A DNA stretch of 64,000 nt from Vallitalea pronyensis (GTDB taxonomy: Bacteria; Bacillota; Clostridia; Lachnospirales; Vallitaleaceae). Position numbers and translations under genes: made by a program. Under the pieces are notes generated by a model. The model saw only the letters and a list, made by a program, of their open reading frames with translations, was not told the origin of the DNA and did not search any database. Below, piece after piece: positions 53,015 through 62,571 of this stretch (position 1 is the stretch's first letter; each line of letters opens with the position of its first letter). The stretch lies in the NCBI RefSeq assembly GCF_018141445.1, contig NZ_CP058649.1:1631001-1695000 (forward strand), read 5' to 3'.

Positions 53015-53086
53015 AATGGTGATAATCCTTATCCGTTTACAAGACCTTCATTTAGCTGGGTTAATGCCATGTTGGCAGAGTTATAA
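53015..53086 (+). pseudogene. C-terminal scrap of a GH125-like alpha-mannosidase
   Basis: A 24-codon frame in the 145-base gap between the two GH38 genes reads NGDNPYPFTRPSFSWVNAML and ends AEL. The pattern (FTRP.F.W.N.ML.EL) matches the extreme C-terminus of GH125 exo-alpha-1,6-mannosidases, where TR.WFAWANSLFGEL is usual. No upstream coding remains. It suggests a GH125 gene was deleted here, or that a larger ancestral operon included one. Confidence 0.6.
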
Positions 53087-53138
53087 AACAAAAAGACAGT
53101 TACGGTAAGTCCTTTAGAAAGGAGGTAAGAGACGATTT

Positions 53139-55982
53139 ATGAGAGCTTATAATCATTTAATGAAGAAAAGGGATGATTTAGGACACCACTGGCAACAGAT
53201 GGTTCAGGTATACAATCCTGAACGACAACAGAAACCTTATTGGGAAGACCGGTGTCTGCAACAGCTAAAGATGGCTGGTGAATACGTCAAACACATGGAT
53301 GATCGTTATGGTGATCTGGTTGAAGAAACAGCAGTTTATGTCAATGAATACATGGAGAAACATGCCTATGTTTCGAAAGAGGTTTGTGAAGAGGTAGAAA
53401 AACGTCTTACAGTATTGTCAGGACCCCTGAAAGGCATTAAGGTTCACTGTGTTAGCCATGCCCATATAGATATGAACTGGATGTGGGGATTTCATGAAAC
53501 AGTAGAAGTGGTTCTTGCAACCCTGGATACCATGGTAAATCTCCTTGAAGAATATCCTGATTTCACGTTTTCCCAATCTCAGGCATCTGTTTACAGAATC
53601 GTTGAACGTTATGACCAAAACCTTTTAGAGAAGATCAAAAAATATGTAAAAGAAGGGCGTTTTGAAATATCAGCGTCAACTTGGGTGGAGCACGATAAGA
53701 ACATGGTGGGTAGTGAATCTTTTGCCAGGCATCTCCTATACACAAGAAACTATCTTTGTGATACATTTGATATGAAGCCTGAGGATTTTACCATTGATTT
53801 TGAACCGGATACTTTTGGGCATTCTGCTTTTGTACCTGATGTTTTAAGTCAAGCAGGCATCAAGTATTATTATCATTGTAGAGGACTTAATGATACATAC
53901 CTTTATAAGTGGATTTCGCCAAGTGGGGCATCTATCATTGGTTATTCAGAACCTGTATGGTATGGAAATTCCATAACAACTGGGTCATTTATCCATATCC
54001 CTATGCTTGCTAAAGAAATAGGCATCAATGAGACCATGTTTGTTTATGGTGTTGGTGACCACGGTGGAGGACCAAGTAGACAGGATATACAACGAATAAG
54101 AGACATAAGCTCTTGGCCATTAATGCCTAACCTTGTCTTTAGTACCTACAAAAACTTTTTTGATGCTGTTGCAGAGCGGGAACCTTATCTTCCTGTGGTA
54201 GAAGGTGAAATCAATCCGCTTTTTACGGGCTGTTATACCTCCACATCAAGGATTAAGATGGCAAATAAGTATGGGGAAAAATCACTCATGAGCACAGAAT
54301 TTGCTGCGACTATGGCGAATCAAATCAATGAACATCCTTATGATTTCAAAGGTCTTGAGTCATCTTGGGAAAAACATTTGTTCAACCAGTTCCATGACAT
54401 TTTACCTGGGTGTGGGATAAATTTTACACTTGAACATGCATTGGGTAATTTTCAAGAAATATTGGCTGTCAACAATGTGATTAAACGAAAAGCACTTGAA
54501 GCCATTGCTTCTAATATAGATACGAGACATATCCGTCATGAGACTGCAGAAACAGGAACTGCTGAGTCAGCAGGATTTGGAGTTGATTTGAGAGCACTTG
54601 TGGATAACAAAGGTATATCCTATGGAACAGGCCTGACGCAAAGAGGTAGATACAGCGGTGGAACAAGACTATATACCTTATTCAATCATACACAGTACAC
54701 AAGGCATGAAAACGTGGAAATCGTGCTCTGGGATTACAGAGAAGACCTTGACAAAATCTGTATTTACAATAGTCAAGGTAAGGTATTAGACTTCATCATT
54801 GAAGGTTCCCATTTTAATCAGTACTGGGGTCATTGGTTTACAAAACTAATTGTAAAGCCAGAGATACCAGCTTTTGGTTACGAGGTTATTATAATCTCTT
54901 CTGATGGGGAAGGACATGAAAAATCTAAAATAGACACGGATTCTCGTACAAAAACACCACCTAAATATTGTTTGGAAAACCGTTATATTAGCGTGACATT
55001 TGATCCGGTGACTATGGATATTATATCGTTATACTCAAAGTTAGAGGATTGTGAATTGTTATCAGAAAAAGGGTCTAATTTTAGATACATTAAGGAAGAC
55101 AGCAAAACTGCCAGTGCTTGGGTTATAGGAGATTATGTTACGGTAGACAATTGTTTGAAAGAAGTAACAGAAAGAAAATTTGAAAACAATGCACTTTATG
55201 CCAGAGCTAGCTTCAAAATGAAGGTGAATGGGTCCATTCTTGAAGTGATGTATACAATCGGGTGCGATGATCAACATATTCATGTACATGTAAAGAATCA
55301 TTGGAATGAAATAGGTTGTGAGGGTTTTACACCGCAGCTTCAATATAAACTTGACCTTAAGAATCCGTGTAAAACATATAGTTTTAATGTTCCAATGGGT
55401 CTTGTGGATAGAGAGCCTGCAAATGATGATTTAGCAGGACTTGACTTCGCTTATGCTAATCAGCCTTCTAGCTGTGGCCTGTATGTATGTAGTGATTCAA
55501 AATATGGTTATCGTACTTTGGAGAACTCTATGGCACTGAGCCTCATTCGTAGTTCTAGAAGCCCTAATTCCCATCCGGAAAATGGGACGCACTTGACAGA
55601 TTTTATTATAGGAACAGGTGACATTACAGATGCTTACAGGGAGGCAAGTTTCCTTAATATACCAGTGGAATCTGTAAATATACCACTTAATCAAACAGGG
55701 CAACTTCCGTTGAACAAGTCGTTTATGTCTTTGGATACAACAAGCATAATAATTACCTCTGTCAAGAAGGCACAAAACGGAGAAGGCATCATCATCAAGT
55801 TCTACTTAAATAGTGATCAAGATGAAAAGATCTTATTAAGACTACCAAAAACAATTAAAGGGGCTTACCTTTCTGACGTATTAGAAAACGCTTTACAAGA
55901 GCTAACAAATTATAATGAGAATAAGCTTATTCTGATAGCTAAGGCTAGAGGGTTATCGATCATTAGAGTGATATTCGATTAG
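53139..55982 (+). CDS. GH38 alpha-mannosidase, second
   Basis: A 947-residue alpha-mannosidase only distantly related to the preceding one. The catalytic part begins VSHAHIDMNWMWGFHETVEV near residue 104 and the nucleophile Asp is in FEPDTFGHSAFVPDVL near 223. YGVGDHGGGPSRQDIQR near 304 and NQFHDILPGCGINFTLEHAL near 423 are further family motifs. It lacks a signal peptide. The EPDTFGH form is found in a subgroup distinct from the PDVFGYS form of the upstream gene, hinting at different linkage specificity. GGAGG is 14 bases before the ATG. Confidence 0.92.
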   Translation: MRAYNHLMKKRDDLGHHWQQMVQVYNPERQQKPYWEDRCLQQLKMAGEYVKHMDDRYGDLVEETAVYVNEYMEKHAYVSKEVCEEVEKRLTVLSGPLKGIKVHCVSHAHIDMNWMWGFHETVEVVLATLDTMVNLLEEYPDFTFSQSQASVYRIVERYDQNLLEKIKKYVKEGRFEISASTWVEHDKNMVGSESFARHLLYTRNYLCDTFDMKPEDFTIDFEPDTFGHSAFVPDVLSQAGIKYYYHCRGLNDTYLYKWISPSGASIIGYSEPVWYGNSITTGSFIHIPMLAKEIGINETMFVYGVGDHGGGPSRQDIQRIRDISSWPLMPNLVFSTYKNFFDAVAEREPYLPVVEGEINPLFTGCYTSTSRIKMANKYGEKSLMSTEFAATMANQINEHPYDFKGLESSWEKHLFNQFHDILPGCGINFTLEHALGNFQEILAVNNVIKRKALEAIASNIDTRHIRHETAETGTAESAGFGVDLRALVDNKGISYGTGLTQRGRYSGGTRLYTLFNHTQYTRHENVEIVLWDYREDLDKICIYNSQGKVLDFIIEGSHFNQYWGHWFTKLIVKPEIPAFGYEVIIISSDGEGHEKSKIDTDSRTKTPPKYCLENRYISVTFDPVTMDIISLYSKLEDCELLSEKGSNFRYIKEDSKTASAWVIGDYVTVDNCLKEVTERKFENNALYARASFKMKVNGSILEVMYTIGCDDQHIHVHVKNHWNEIGCEGFTPQLQYKLDLKNPCKTYSFNVPMGLVDREPANDDLAGLDFAYANQPSSCGLYVCSDSKYGYRTLENSMALSLIRSSRSPNSHPENGTHLTDFIIGTGDITDAYREASFLNIPVESVNIPLNQTGQLPLNKSFMSLDTTSIIITSVKKAQNGEGIIIKFYLNSDQDEKILLRLPKTIKGAYLSDVLENALQELTNYNENKLILIAKARGLSIIRVIFD

Positions 55983-56072
55983 CCTGTACTCTCCTATATT
56001 GAAAGAGAGGGTGCCTTTACTAACCTAATGTCCCATGTATAATAGCAATATTTGCATTTTAGGAGGTTGGCC

Positions 56073-56726
56073 ATGGATATATTCGAGAAAATTCAGACAA
56101 GTCTCATTGAATCAGATGAAGTGACATTTATGGCTCGAATAGAATCAGCTCTAGAAAGAGGATTCGAGCCTTTAGAAGTGTTGAATAAGGGTCTGATTGT
56201 TGGCATGACAAAGGTGTCAAAGATCTGTGAGAAAAAGATGATTTTTATACCTGAGATGCTTAAGATTTCAGAGATTTTTACGAAGGGGTATAATCGGTTA
56301 TTAACGCTTATAAAAACCAATGAAGATCTGGCAGTGGGTAAGGTTGTTGTAGCGTGTAACAAAGATGACCTTCATGATTTTGGCAAGAATATATTTATAC
56401 TGGCATTGAAACTTAAAGGATTTCATGTTATTGATCTTGGTATTGATACTGACGAACAAGATGTGATAGATACTTGTATTAGAGAAGATGCAGATTTCAT
56501 CTGTCTCAGCATGACGTTGCCATGGAAGAGAAAAGGTATATTTGGGCGAATGAGTAAAATACAGGCTAGTGGACTTTGCGAACGTTTAGTAGTCGGAGGT
56601 GCAGGTGTTGATGAGGATTTTGAGAAGCAGTTTCATATATTGTTATTCGAAAACAATCCATACATTGCAGCTGATAAAATGTACAATATTTTGATAGAAA
56701 GTAAAGGTAATAAGACAAATGGTTGA
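56073..56726 (+). CDS. Corrinoid (B12-binding) protein
   Basis: A 217-residue protein with a helical cap domain (about 1-85: LNKGLIVGMTKVSKICEKKM, FIPEMLKISEI) and a cobalamin-binding Rossmann-like domain. The lower axial ligand motif D-x-H-x-x-G is in DDLHDFGKN (D99, H101, G104), and the phosphate/base contacts are in FICLSMTLPW and LVVGGAGVDE. It is the corrinoid shuttle of methyltransferase systems, but no methyltransferase or activator is nearby. AGGAGG precedes ATG 56073. It overlaps the next gene by eight bases, so it belongs to the glycan operon. Confidence 0.87.
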   Translation: MDIFEKIQTSLIESDEVTFMARIESALERGFEPLEVLNKGLIVGMTKVSKICEKKMIFIPEMLKISEIFTKGYNRLLTLIKTNEDLAVGKVVVACNKDDLHDFGKNIFILALKLKGFHVIDLGIDTDEQDVIDTCIREDADFICLSMTLPWKRKGIFGRMSKIQASGLCERLVVGGAGVDEDFEKQFHILLFENNPYIAADKMYNILIESKGNKTNG

Positions 56727-57360
56727 TTCCTTAAGAAGTTCTGCCCTTACATTTGGATTTTGGGCATATAGACTCGTTATACTTAATATATACTTTATCA
56801 TTTTTACAGTATTGGGACTGATTATCTTTGGTGCGCTACCTGCAACAATAGCTGTGTACCAGCTTATACATGAGCGTTCTAATGCGAATCCATGGCAAAT
56901 GTTTAAAGTATTTTTAGACATATACAAGTCCAATATGGTAAAGAGCATACCTTTGACGCTTATTTTATTGGCGTTGATCATATCCGGTAGCTACGCTTTA
57001 TTTTTGATGGATGCCAACCTGGATTTATTGGAATTTAGCCAATACATTGTGCTGCTCATCAGTTTTATGATGCTTTCGTTTATGAGTATAGCCATACTAA
57101 CATTTTCATTGGCTCTAAATCTGAAACTATCCTTAAGGCTGATAGATAATTTAAAGTTAACCTTAACGTTCATGGTAACTAAGTTTTATATACCATTGAT
57201 TATAGTTGTTCTTGATTCACTTTTGATATTCATCTACATGAATCAGGGCATGTTATTCTACGCTATCGGCATACCATCATTTCTTACAGTGTCCATGCTG
57301 ACATTGGAGCAGTTTTTCTTCCCAACCTTAAAGAAACTTCAGGAAAAACAAAAGGAATAG
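56719..57360 (+). CDS. DUF624/YesL-family membrane protein
   Basis: A 213-residue protein with five or six hydrophobic segments. The N-terminal IYFIIFTVLGLIIFGALPAT and the following AVYQLIHERSNANPWQMFK are the DUF624 hallmark. YesL-type proteins are almost always beside LplABC-like glycan transporters and may assist or regulate them, but no activity is established. The start overlaps the corrinoid gene by eight bases, so the two are translationally coupled. Confidence 0.88.
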   Translation: MVDSLRSSALTFGFWAYRLVILNIYFIIFTVLGLIIFGALPATIAVYQLIHERSNANPWQMFKVFLDIYKSNMVKSIPLTLILLALIISGSYALFLMDANLDLLEFSQYIVLLISFMMLSFMSIAILTFSLALNLKLSLRLIDNLKLTLTFMVTKFYIPLIIVVLDSLLIFIYMNQGMLFYAIGIPSFLTVSMLTLEQFFFPTLKKLQEKQKE

Positions 57361-57440
57361 CGTGTTTATATGAGGTAGTAGAAGTACTAAAAGACATGGT
57401 TTAAGTGGCTAAGAAAAAGGTATACCTCAAGGAGGATATG

Positions 57441-59603
57441 ATGCATACAACAGAAAAAGAGGATCGACAAGAACAATATAGAATAAAAGCAGCAGAGCTG
57501 GTCAGTCAAATGACTTTAGAAGAAAAGGTGCTTCAAACGATACACAGTTCTGCGGCCATTGAGAGACTAGGAATTAAAGCCTATAATTGGTGGAATGAAG
57601 CACTTCATGGTGTTGCCAGAGCTGGGGTAGCAACGGTATTTCCACAGGCTATTGGATTAGCAGCTACATTTGATGAAGATTTACTTCAACAAGTGGGAGA
57701 TGTTATTAGTACTGAAGGACGAGGCAAGTACAACATGCAACAGAAATATGGTGATAGAGATATCTACAAAGGCCTTACCTTTTGGTCACCCAATGTGAAT
57801 ATTTTTCGTGATCCTAGATGGGGAAGAGGTCATGAAACTTATGGTGAAGATCCTTTCTTAAGTGGACGTATGGGTGTCCGGTTTATCAAAGGGTTGCAAG
57901 GGGATGATGGTAGATATTTAAAGGCAGCAGCATGTGCTAAACACTTTGCCGTTCACTCAGGTCCAGAACATGAACGGCATTCTTTTAATGCTGTCGTATC
58001 GAAACAAGACCTGTATGAGACTTATCTGCCAGCATTTAGGGAATGTGTCAAAGAGGCTAAGGTAGAAGCAGTTATGGGAGCTTACAACAGACTTAATGGA
58101 GAACCTTGCTGCGGCAGCAAGACTCTTTTGCAGGACATACTTAGAGATGAGTGGGGGTTTGAAGGCCATGTGGTATCAGACTGTGGTGGTATAGCTGACT
58201 TACATGAGTACCATAAGGTTACTAGGTCTTCCGTTGAATCCGTAGCTATGGCTCTTAAACATGGTTGTGACTTGAACTGCGGTAATCAGTTCCTGTATTT
58301 AGAGAAAGCTGTTAAAGAAGGTCTTGTATCAGAAACAAAGCTGGATGAGGCTGTAATCAATTTATATGTAGCCAAGATGAAATTAGGCATTATCGGAGAT
58401 GCTTCGGATAATCCATATAATAACATTCCATATGAAGTTGTTGATTGTAGAGAACATCGAGAATTTAATTTGGAAGTGGCAATGAAATCTCTTGTGCTTC
58501 TCAAGAATCAGCATAACTTTTTACCGTTAAGTAAGGATAAAATACGCTCCATCGGTATTATAGGTCCTAATGCTAACAATAGAAAAGCTCTAGTGGGGAA
58601 CTATGAAGGTACTGCTTCTAGATATATTACGGTGGTTGAAGGGATTCAGGATTATGTGGGTGATGATGTACGCGTTCACTATTCAGAAGGCTGCCATTTA
58701 TATAAGGACCGTACAAGTAGTCTTGCTAACGTCAACGACCGACTATCAGAAGTTAAAGGAGTCTGTGAACAAAGTGATATAATCATCGCCTGTTTGGGGC
58801 TTGATGCAGACTTAGAAGGTGAACAAGGTGACCAGTGTAATGCGTTTGATAGTGGAGACAAACCAAACCTGAACCTACCAGGGCTCCAGCAGGAGGTTCT
58901 TGAGATCATCCATGCCAGTAGTAAACCAGTAGTACTTGTTATGCTTTCAGGTAGTGCCATGGCACTTAATTGGGCAGAGAACCATGTACCTGCTATCATT
59001 CAAGGATGGTACCCAGGAGCACAAGGTGGAAAAGCTATTGCAAAACTTATTTTTGGTGAGTATTCTCCAGAAGGGAAGTTACCTGTGACCTTCTATAAAA
59101 CAACTGAGGAACTACCGGATATGTCAGACTATCGTATGAAGAATAGAACATACCGTTATATGATTGAAGAACCACTTTATCCATTTGGCTACGGCCTAAG
59201 TTATACGGAGTGGTCATTAAGTGATGTTTCAATTAGTCATAAAGCCATAACGACGGAAAATCCCATGATTCTTAGGATGGTCCTTCGTAATACAGGAAAA
59301 TATAATGGTGCGGAAAGCATTCAGGTATATGTTAAATGCATGCAAAGTGATACCCCCAATCCTCAGCTTAAAGCTTTAAAGAAGGTAAGGTTGAAGGCAG
59401 GGGAGTCTCAGTTAATCCAGATGGAATTACCCACAAAAGCATTTGGTCTCTATAATAAGGAAGGTGTTTTTACACTATACAAAGGCATTTATAGAATTTT
59501 TATCGGAACAGGGCAACCTGATAGACGTACAGAAAGATTAACGGACCAAAAATCTGTTATGATCGAAGTCAAATCAGAAATAACATGCAGCATTCAGCCA
59601 TAG
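57441..59603 (+). CDS. GH3 family glycosidase, second
   Basis: A 720-residue GH3 enzyme of the beta-xylosidase/beta-glucosidase subgroup. The sequence has VSQMTLEEKVLQ, NWWNEALHGVARAG, NIFRDPRWGRGHETYGEDPF, KHFAVHSGPEHERHSFN and the nucleophile Asp in GHVVSDCGGIADL near residue 243. A fibronectin III-like C-terminal domain is present. No signal peptide. ATG 57441 is favoured because GGAGG lies five bases before it; ATG 57438 and GTG 57405 are alternatives. It is the last gene of the plus-strand arm. Its sequence is far from the other GH3, so the specificities probably differ. Confidence 0.93.
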   Translation: MHTTEKEDRQEQYRIKAAELVSQMTLEEKVLQTIHSSAAIERLGIKAYNWWNEALHGVARAGVATVFPQAIGLAATFDEDLLQQVGDVISTEGRGKYNMQQKYGDRDIYKGLTFWSPNVNIFRDPRWGRGHETYGEDPFLSGRMGVRFIKGLQGDDGRYLKAAACAKHFAVHSGPEHERHSFNAVVSKQDLYETYLPAFRECVKEAKVEAVMGAYNRLNGEPCCGSKTLLQDILRDEWGFEGHVVSDCGGIADLHEYHKVTRSSVESVAMALKHGCDLNCGNQFLYLEKAVKEGLVSETKLDEAVINLYVAKMKLGIIGDASDNPYNNIPYEVVDCREHREFNLEVAMKSLVLLKNQHNFLPLSKDKIRSIGIIGPNANNRKALVGNYEGTASRYITVVEGIQDYVGDDVRVHYSEGCHLYKDRTSSLANVNDRLSEVKGVCEQSDIIIACLGLDADLEGEQGDQCNAFDSGDKPNLNLPGLQQEVLEIIHASSKPVVLVMLSGSAMALNWAENHVPAIIQGWYPGAQGGKAIAKLIFGEYSPEGKLPVTFYKTTEELPDMSDYRMKNRTYRYMIEEPLYPFGYGLSYTEWSLSDVSISHKAITTENPMILRMVLRNTGKYNGAESIQVYVKCMQSDTPNPQLKALKKVRLKAGESQLIQMELPTKAFGLYNKEGVFTLYKGIYRIFIGTGQPDRRTERLTDQKSVMIEVKSEITCSIQP

Positions 59604-59694
59604 GTTCCTGCGTTCAATCAAATAAGGTACTCCGATTAGAAGATGGGCTAGAACTACAAGTGCATATCTAGATATAGGAAAGAACGCTTAATCT

Positions 59695-60228
59695 TTAGTC
59701 TTTCAGTTGTTTTTTTCTATAGCGGCGTACTTTCATTAAATTGGCACATCGGGAATCGCAATGTCGCTTCGTTTTGCTTTTACTTTTATCATAAAATACC
59801 CATTTGCATTGAGGATTCTCACATATCCTTATTCTATCTTGATCATATTCTGCAATGGTAACGGCAAAGGACGTAACGATTTCATGTATAAAATGTTCTA
59901 ATCCAGAGCCTTTGGTTTTCGTTTCAATGATATAATCTTTACCTTTTTTGATTAACTGTCTAGTAGCCTTTTCTTTTTGTAATATTAAATTTATTTTATC
60001 CATATCTTCTTTTGTTAAGTTTCCATGCAATGTTATTTTCTCTAGCAATTCAAATATCCAATTGTATAGAACATATAATTCACTTAACTGTTTAGAATTA
60101 ATATCAAATAACGTTATATGATAGTAATTTAAAAAGTCATTTATTTTTTCTTTTCTAGTTGCATCGTCCATATTATTTTTTTCATTAAAACATTGACTAT
60201 TAAGAAAATCAAAGACTAAGAAGTCCAT
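59695..60228 (-). CDS. CGNR zinc-finger protein
   Basis: A 177-residue regulator-like protein. The N-terminal region (about 1-120) is helical, as in the stress-induced ABATE family. The C-terminal zinc knuckle reads IRICENPQCKWVFYDKSKS followed by KRHCDSRCANLMKVRRYRKK; the name-giving CGNR is CANL here, but cysteine spacing is kept. ATG 60228 has AAAGGAG eight bases before it; the frame remains open to 60294. Such proteins bind DNA; the target is unknown. No neighbour is on the same transcript. Confidence 0.82.
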   Translation of the reverse strand: MDFLVFDFLNSQCFNEKNNMDDATRKEKINDFLNYYHITLFDINSKQLSELYVLYNWIFELLEKITLHGNLTKEDMDKINLILQKEKATRQLIKKGKDYIIETKTKGSGLEHFIHEIVTSFAVTIAEYDQDRIRICENPQCKWVFYDKSKSKTKRHCDSRCANLMKVRRYRKKQLKD

Positions 60229-60400
60229 GTTGATTGCTCCTTTCATACGCCATCCAGTATACTTTATTATATTTACCATAAATATGAATGTCAAGATATT
60301 GACGTGGGTAGATGATTATGCTATACTTTAATTGGTTGTAACGGTCTAAATAAAAAAGAGAGTTACATAACTGTTGTAAGTAAATTAAAGGAGGGTAATA

Positions 60401-60844
60401 ATGACTGGAAGTAAAGTAGAAAACTGGGTAAACACCATGTTAGATGAAGTGAGTCAACTAGAGGAGAAAAAGAGAAAGGCAATTTTGGAACGATGTGGAC
60501 GTTCATGTTGTAGTTCGTTTGATGCACCTGCACAAATTGAGGCATTAAGAAAAGAATTACCTGAAAATTCATCAATAGACCAGATATATCAAGCCTATAA
60601 AAATAAATACTATCAAAACTCCAATAGGTTGAAAAAAGATGGGAAGGTTATTACATTAGAATACCACAGTTGTGGATGTCCTTTAGTAGAATCCATGAAT
60701 CAATTAAACCCAGTTTTATGTGATTGTACCATGGGTTATACAAAAGCTATATTCGAAACCTTGTTTAACCAACCTGTTAAAGTGGATTTAAAAGAATCTA
60801 TGTTAAGAGGAAGCGAAAAATGTAGATTGGTTATTGAACTATAA
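60401..60844 (+). CDS. Cysteine-rich protein of unknown function
   Basis: A 147-residue protein with clustered cysteines: ILERCGRSCCSSFDAP near residue 29, then EYHSCGCPLVE and LCDCTMGYTKAIFETLF. The C-terminus reads ESMLRGSEKCRLVIEL, similar to the end of V4R-type or 2-amino-thiazoline-4-carboxylate hydrolase-like domains. The Cys content suggests metal or iron-sulfur binding. No function is assigned. GGAGGGTAAT precedes the ATG. Confidence 0.7.
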   Translation: MTGSKVENWVNTMLDEVSQLEEKKRKAILERCGRSCCSSFDAPAQIEALRKELPENSSIDQIYQAYKNKYYQNSNRLKKDGKVITLEYHSCGCPLVESMNQLNPVLCDCTMGYTKAIFETLFNQPVKVDLKESMLRGSEKCRLVIEL

Positions 60845-60975
60845 GTTTAAACAAATCATCGTAGAATACATATAAAAAATGATTAAAGTTCTTTAATTGG
60901 AGAAGTTATGTAATGTATACACATAGTAATGATAATTGGATAGTAAGACGCATCTGTTAGGATAATGAAGTAAAA

Positions 60976-61013
60976 AAAGGGGGAAGCTGATGGTTATACT
61001 TCCTCCTTTCTTT
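60976..61013. terminator. Terminator hairpin between convergent genes
   Basis: AAAGGGGGAAG (60976-60986) pairs with CTTCCTCCTTT (60999-61009) with one mismatch-like G-U pair and a 12-base loop, flanked by A-rich and T-rich sequence. It separates the Cys-rich gene and the reductase gene. The rest of the 294-base gap holds no gene. Confidence 0.7.
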
Positions 61014-61138
61014 AGATTATAAGGAGTGAAATGTTCAGGTGAACAACATATATGTACTATTGTGTTGAAGAATATTCTACATACCATCAATCAGATATCC
61101 AGCGGTAATCACATATTTCATATGAAAGTTCCTCTCAA

Positions 61139-62500
61139 TTAAGCGGATGGTTCTTTACCAATCTGAGCAATTGTTTGCCAATGACGGTTTTTAAGAGATT
61201 CCGGAGACCGTTTTGCATAAACATCAATATCTTCTTCATGACCCACTACTGGATTTACAGTACAACGTGCAGGTAATGCAACCATGAATCGTTTAATACA
61301 GCCTTCATTACAGCGTGTGCAACGAACAATGTCTTCTGTTCTATCTTCAGCATATTTGTTAACCCATTCAGGATCAGCGATTTGTTGTCTGCCTTGTGAT
61401 ATCATATCCACGTCACCATTTCTTACTGCTTCATCAGCTAACTTAGGATCATGTACAGAAGGGCAGATGAGAGGAATCGTTAGTCCTTGTTTTATTATTT
61501 TTGCTTTTGCTATGACTTGCCCATCTTTATTTGGAAGGAAGTCACTCATACATTCGTAAGAACCGTCTGATAAATGAATAAAGTCAGCACCATAGGATGC
61601 TAGTTTTTTTGCTGATTCATTTGTGTGTTCTGGTGTTATATCCCCGCTGATTTCCACAGATGCACTCATTCTAACCCCAATAACAAAATCTGGGCCCACA
61701 TACTTTCGCATAGAAGCAATACTTTCTTTAATAATTCTAAGTCTATTATCGAGTGAACCACCATATTCATCCGTTCTTTGGTTTAACCTTGGAGAGATAA
61801 AAGAATGTAATAGATAGCCATGTGGGGCATGAATTTCAAGACCATCAAATCCTGCTAGCTTAGTGCATTTTGCTGCATATCCGTAATCATTAACTAATTC
61901 TTTGATCTCTTCTTTTGTTATTTCCCTTGGCATTTCACCAACCATATGCATGCCAGATACATTGACAATTTGCTCAAATGCTTTTGTCAGATCCGTGCTG
62001 ATTTTTTCTTGATAACCAAGCGTTCTGGCAAGGGCAAGGGTTGGTTTAATGTTTGTAGGTGACCCCATACCTGTTATGAGCTTACTAGGCACGATACGAT
62101 ATCGGATAGGGGAGGCTGCAACTGGTTGGACTGCACCTACATCCCGGGTGCCTTGAGCACCAGGACCAATGGAAACTTGAGCGATGATTTTAGCACCGTA
62201 GGATTTAACATGTTCGACAAAACTAGCTAACTTAGGTACATAGGTTTCATTATAGATGGCTAGATTATTGTATTTTTTGTAGTTATTACTAATCTCATGA
62301 CCCGTTCCTTTCATAGCTTCTACGATAATCATTCCAGTTCCACCCATAGCTCTTGCAGCATAGTATGCACATTGTTGTTTGCTTACAAAATTTCCAGGAT
62401 CAGTATAGTTCATATTCATTGGAGCCATAGCCACCCGGTTTTTAATTGTGAGATTACCAATTTTGATTGGTTGTAATAATGGTTTTTCTTGATTGTTCAT
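61139..62500 (-). CDS. Old Yellow Enzyme-type NADH:flavin oxidoreductase
   Basis: A 453-residue FMN reductase of the enoate reductase/2,4-dienoyl-CoA reductase group. The TIM-barrel shows NLTIKNRVAMAPMNMNY at the start, GFDGLEIHAPHGYLLHSFIS with catalytic His residues, and LNQRTDEYGGSLDNR. The iron-sulfur cysteines are in VRCTRCNEGCIKR and PARCTVNP. Full-length relatives continue with a NAD(P)/FAD domain to about 640-670 residues; here the protein ends about 35 residues past the cluster. AAAAGGAG precedes the ATG. It is probably controlled by the adjacent MarR protein. Confidence 0.9.
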   Translation of the reverse strand: MNNQEKPLLQPIKIGNLTIKNRVAMAPMNMNYTDPGNFVSKQQCAYYAARAMGGTGMIIVEAMKGTGHEISNNYKKYNNLAIYNETYVPKLASFVEHVKSYGAKIIAQVSIGPGAQGTRDVGAVQPVAASPIRYRIVPSKLITGMGSPTNIKPTLALARTLGYQEKISTDLTKAFEQIVNVSGMHMVGEMPREITKEEIKELVNDYGYAAKCTKLAGFDGLEIHAPHGYLLHSFISPRLNQRTDEYGGSLDNRLRIIKESIASMRKYVGPDFVIGVRMSASVEISGDITPEHTNESAKKLASYGADFIHLSDGSYECMSDFLPNKDGQVIAKAKIIKQGLTIPLICPSVHDPKLADEAVRNGDVDMISQGRQQIADPEWVNKYAEDRTEDIVRCTRCNEGCIKRFMVALPARCTVNPVVGHEEDIDVYAKRSPESLKNRHWQTIAQIGKEPSA

Positions 62501-62527
62501 AATTATCTCCTTTTCGTTAATAAGTAT

Positions 62528-62544
62528 TTTCGTATAATACGAAA
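62528..62544. promoter_or_regulatory. MarR-type operator palindrome
   Basis: TTTCGTATAATACGAAA is a perfect 17-bp palindrome with one central base, 28 bases upstream of the reductase start. The adjoining AATTCGTTATATTT (62543-62556) reappears in reverse orientation upstream of marR at about 63020-63036 (AAATATAACGAAATT), so both genes share a site, probably bound by the MarR protein. Confidence 0.7.
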
Positions 62545-62571
62545 TTCGTTATATTTAACTAAAAAAATGAT

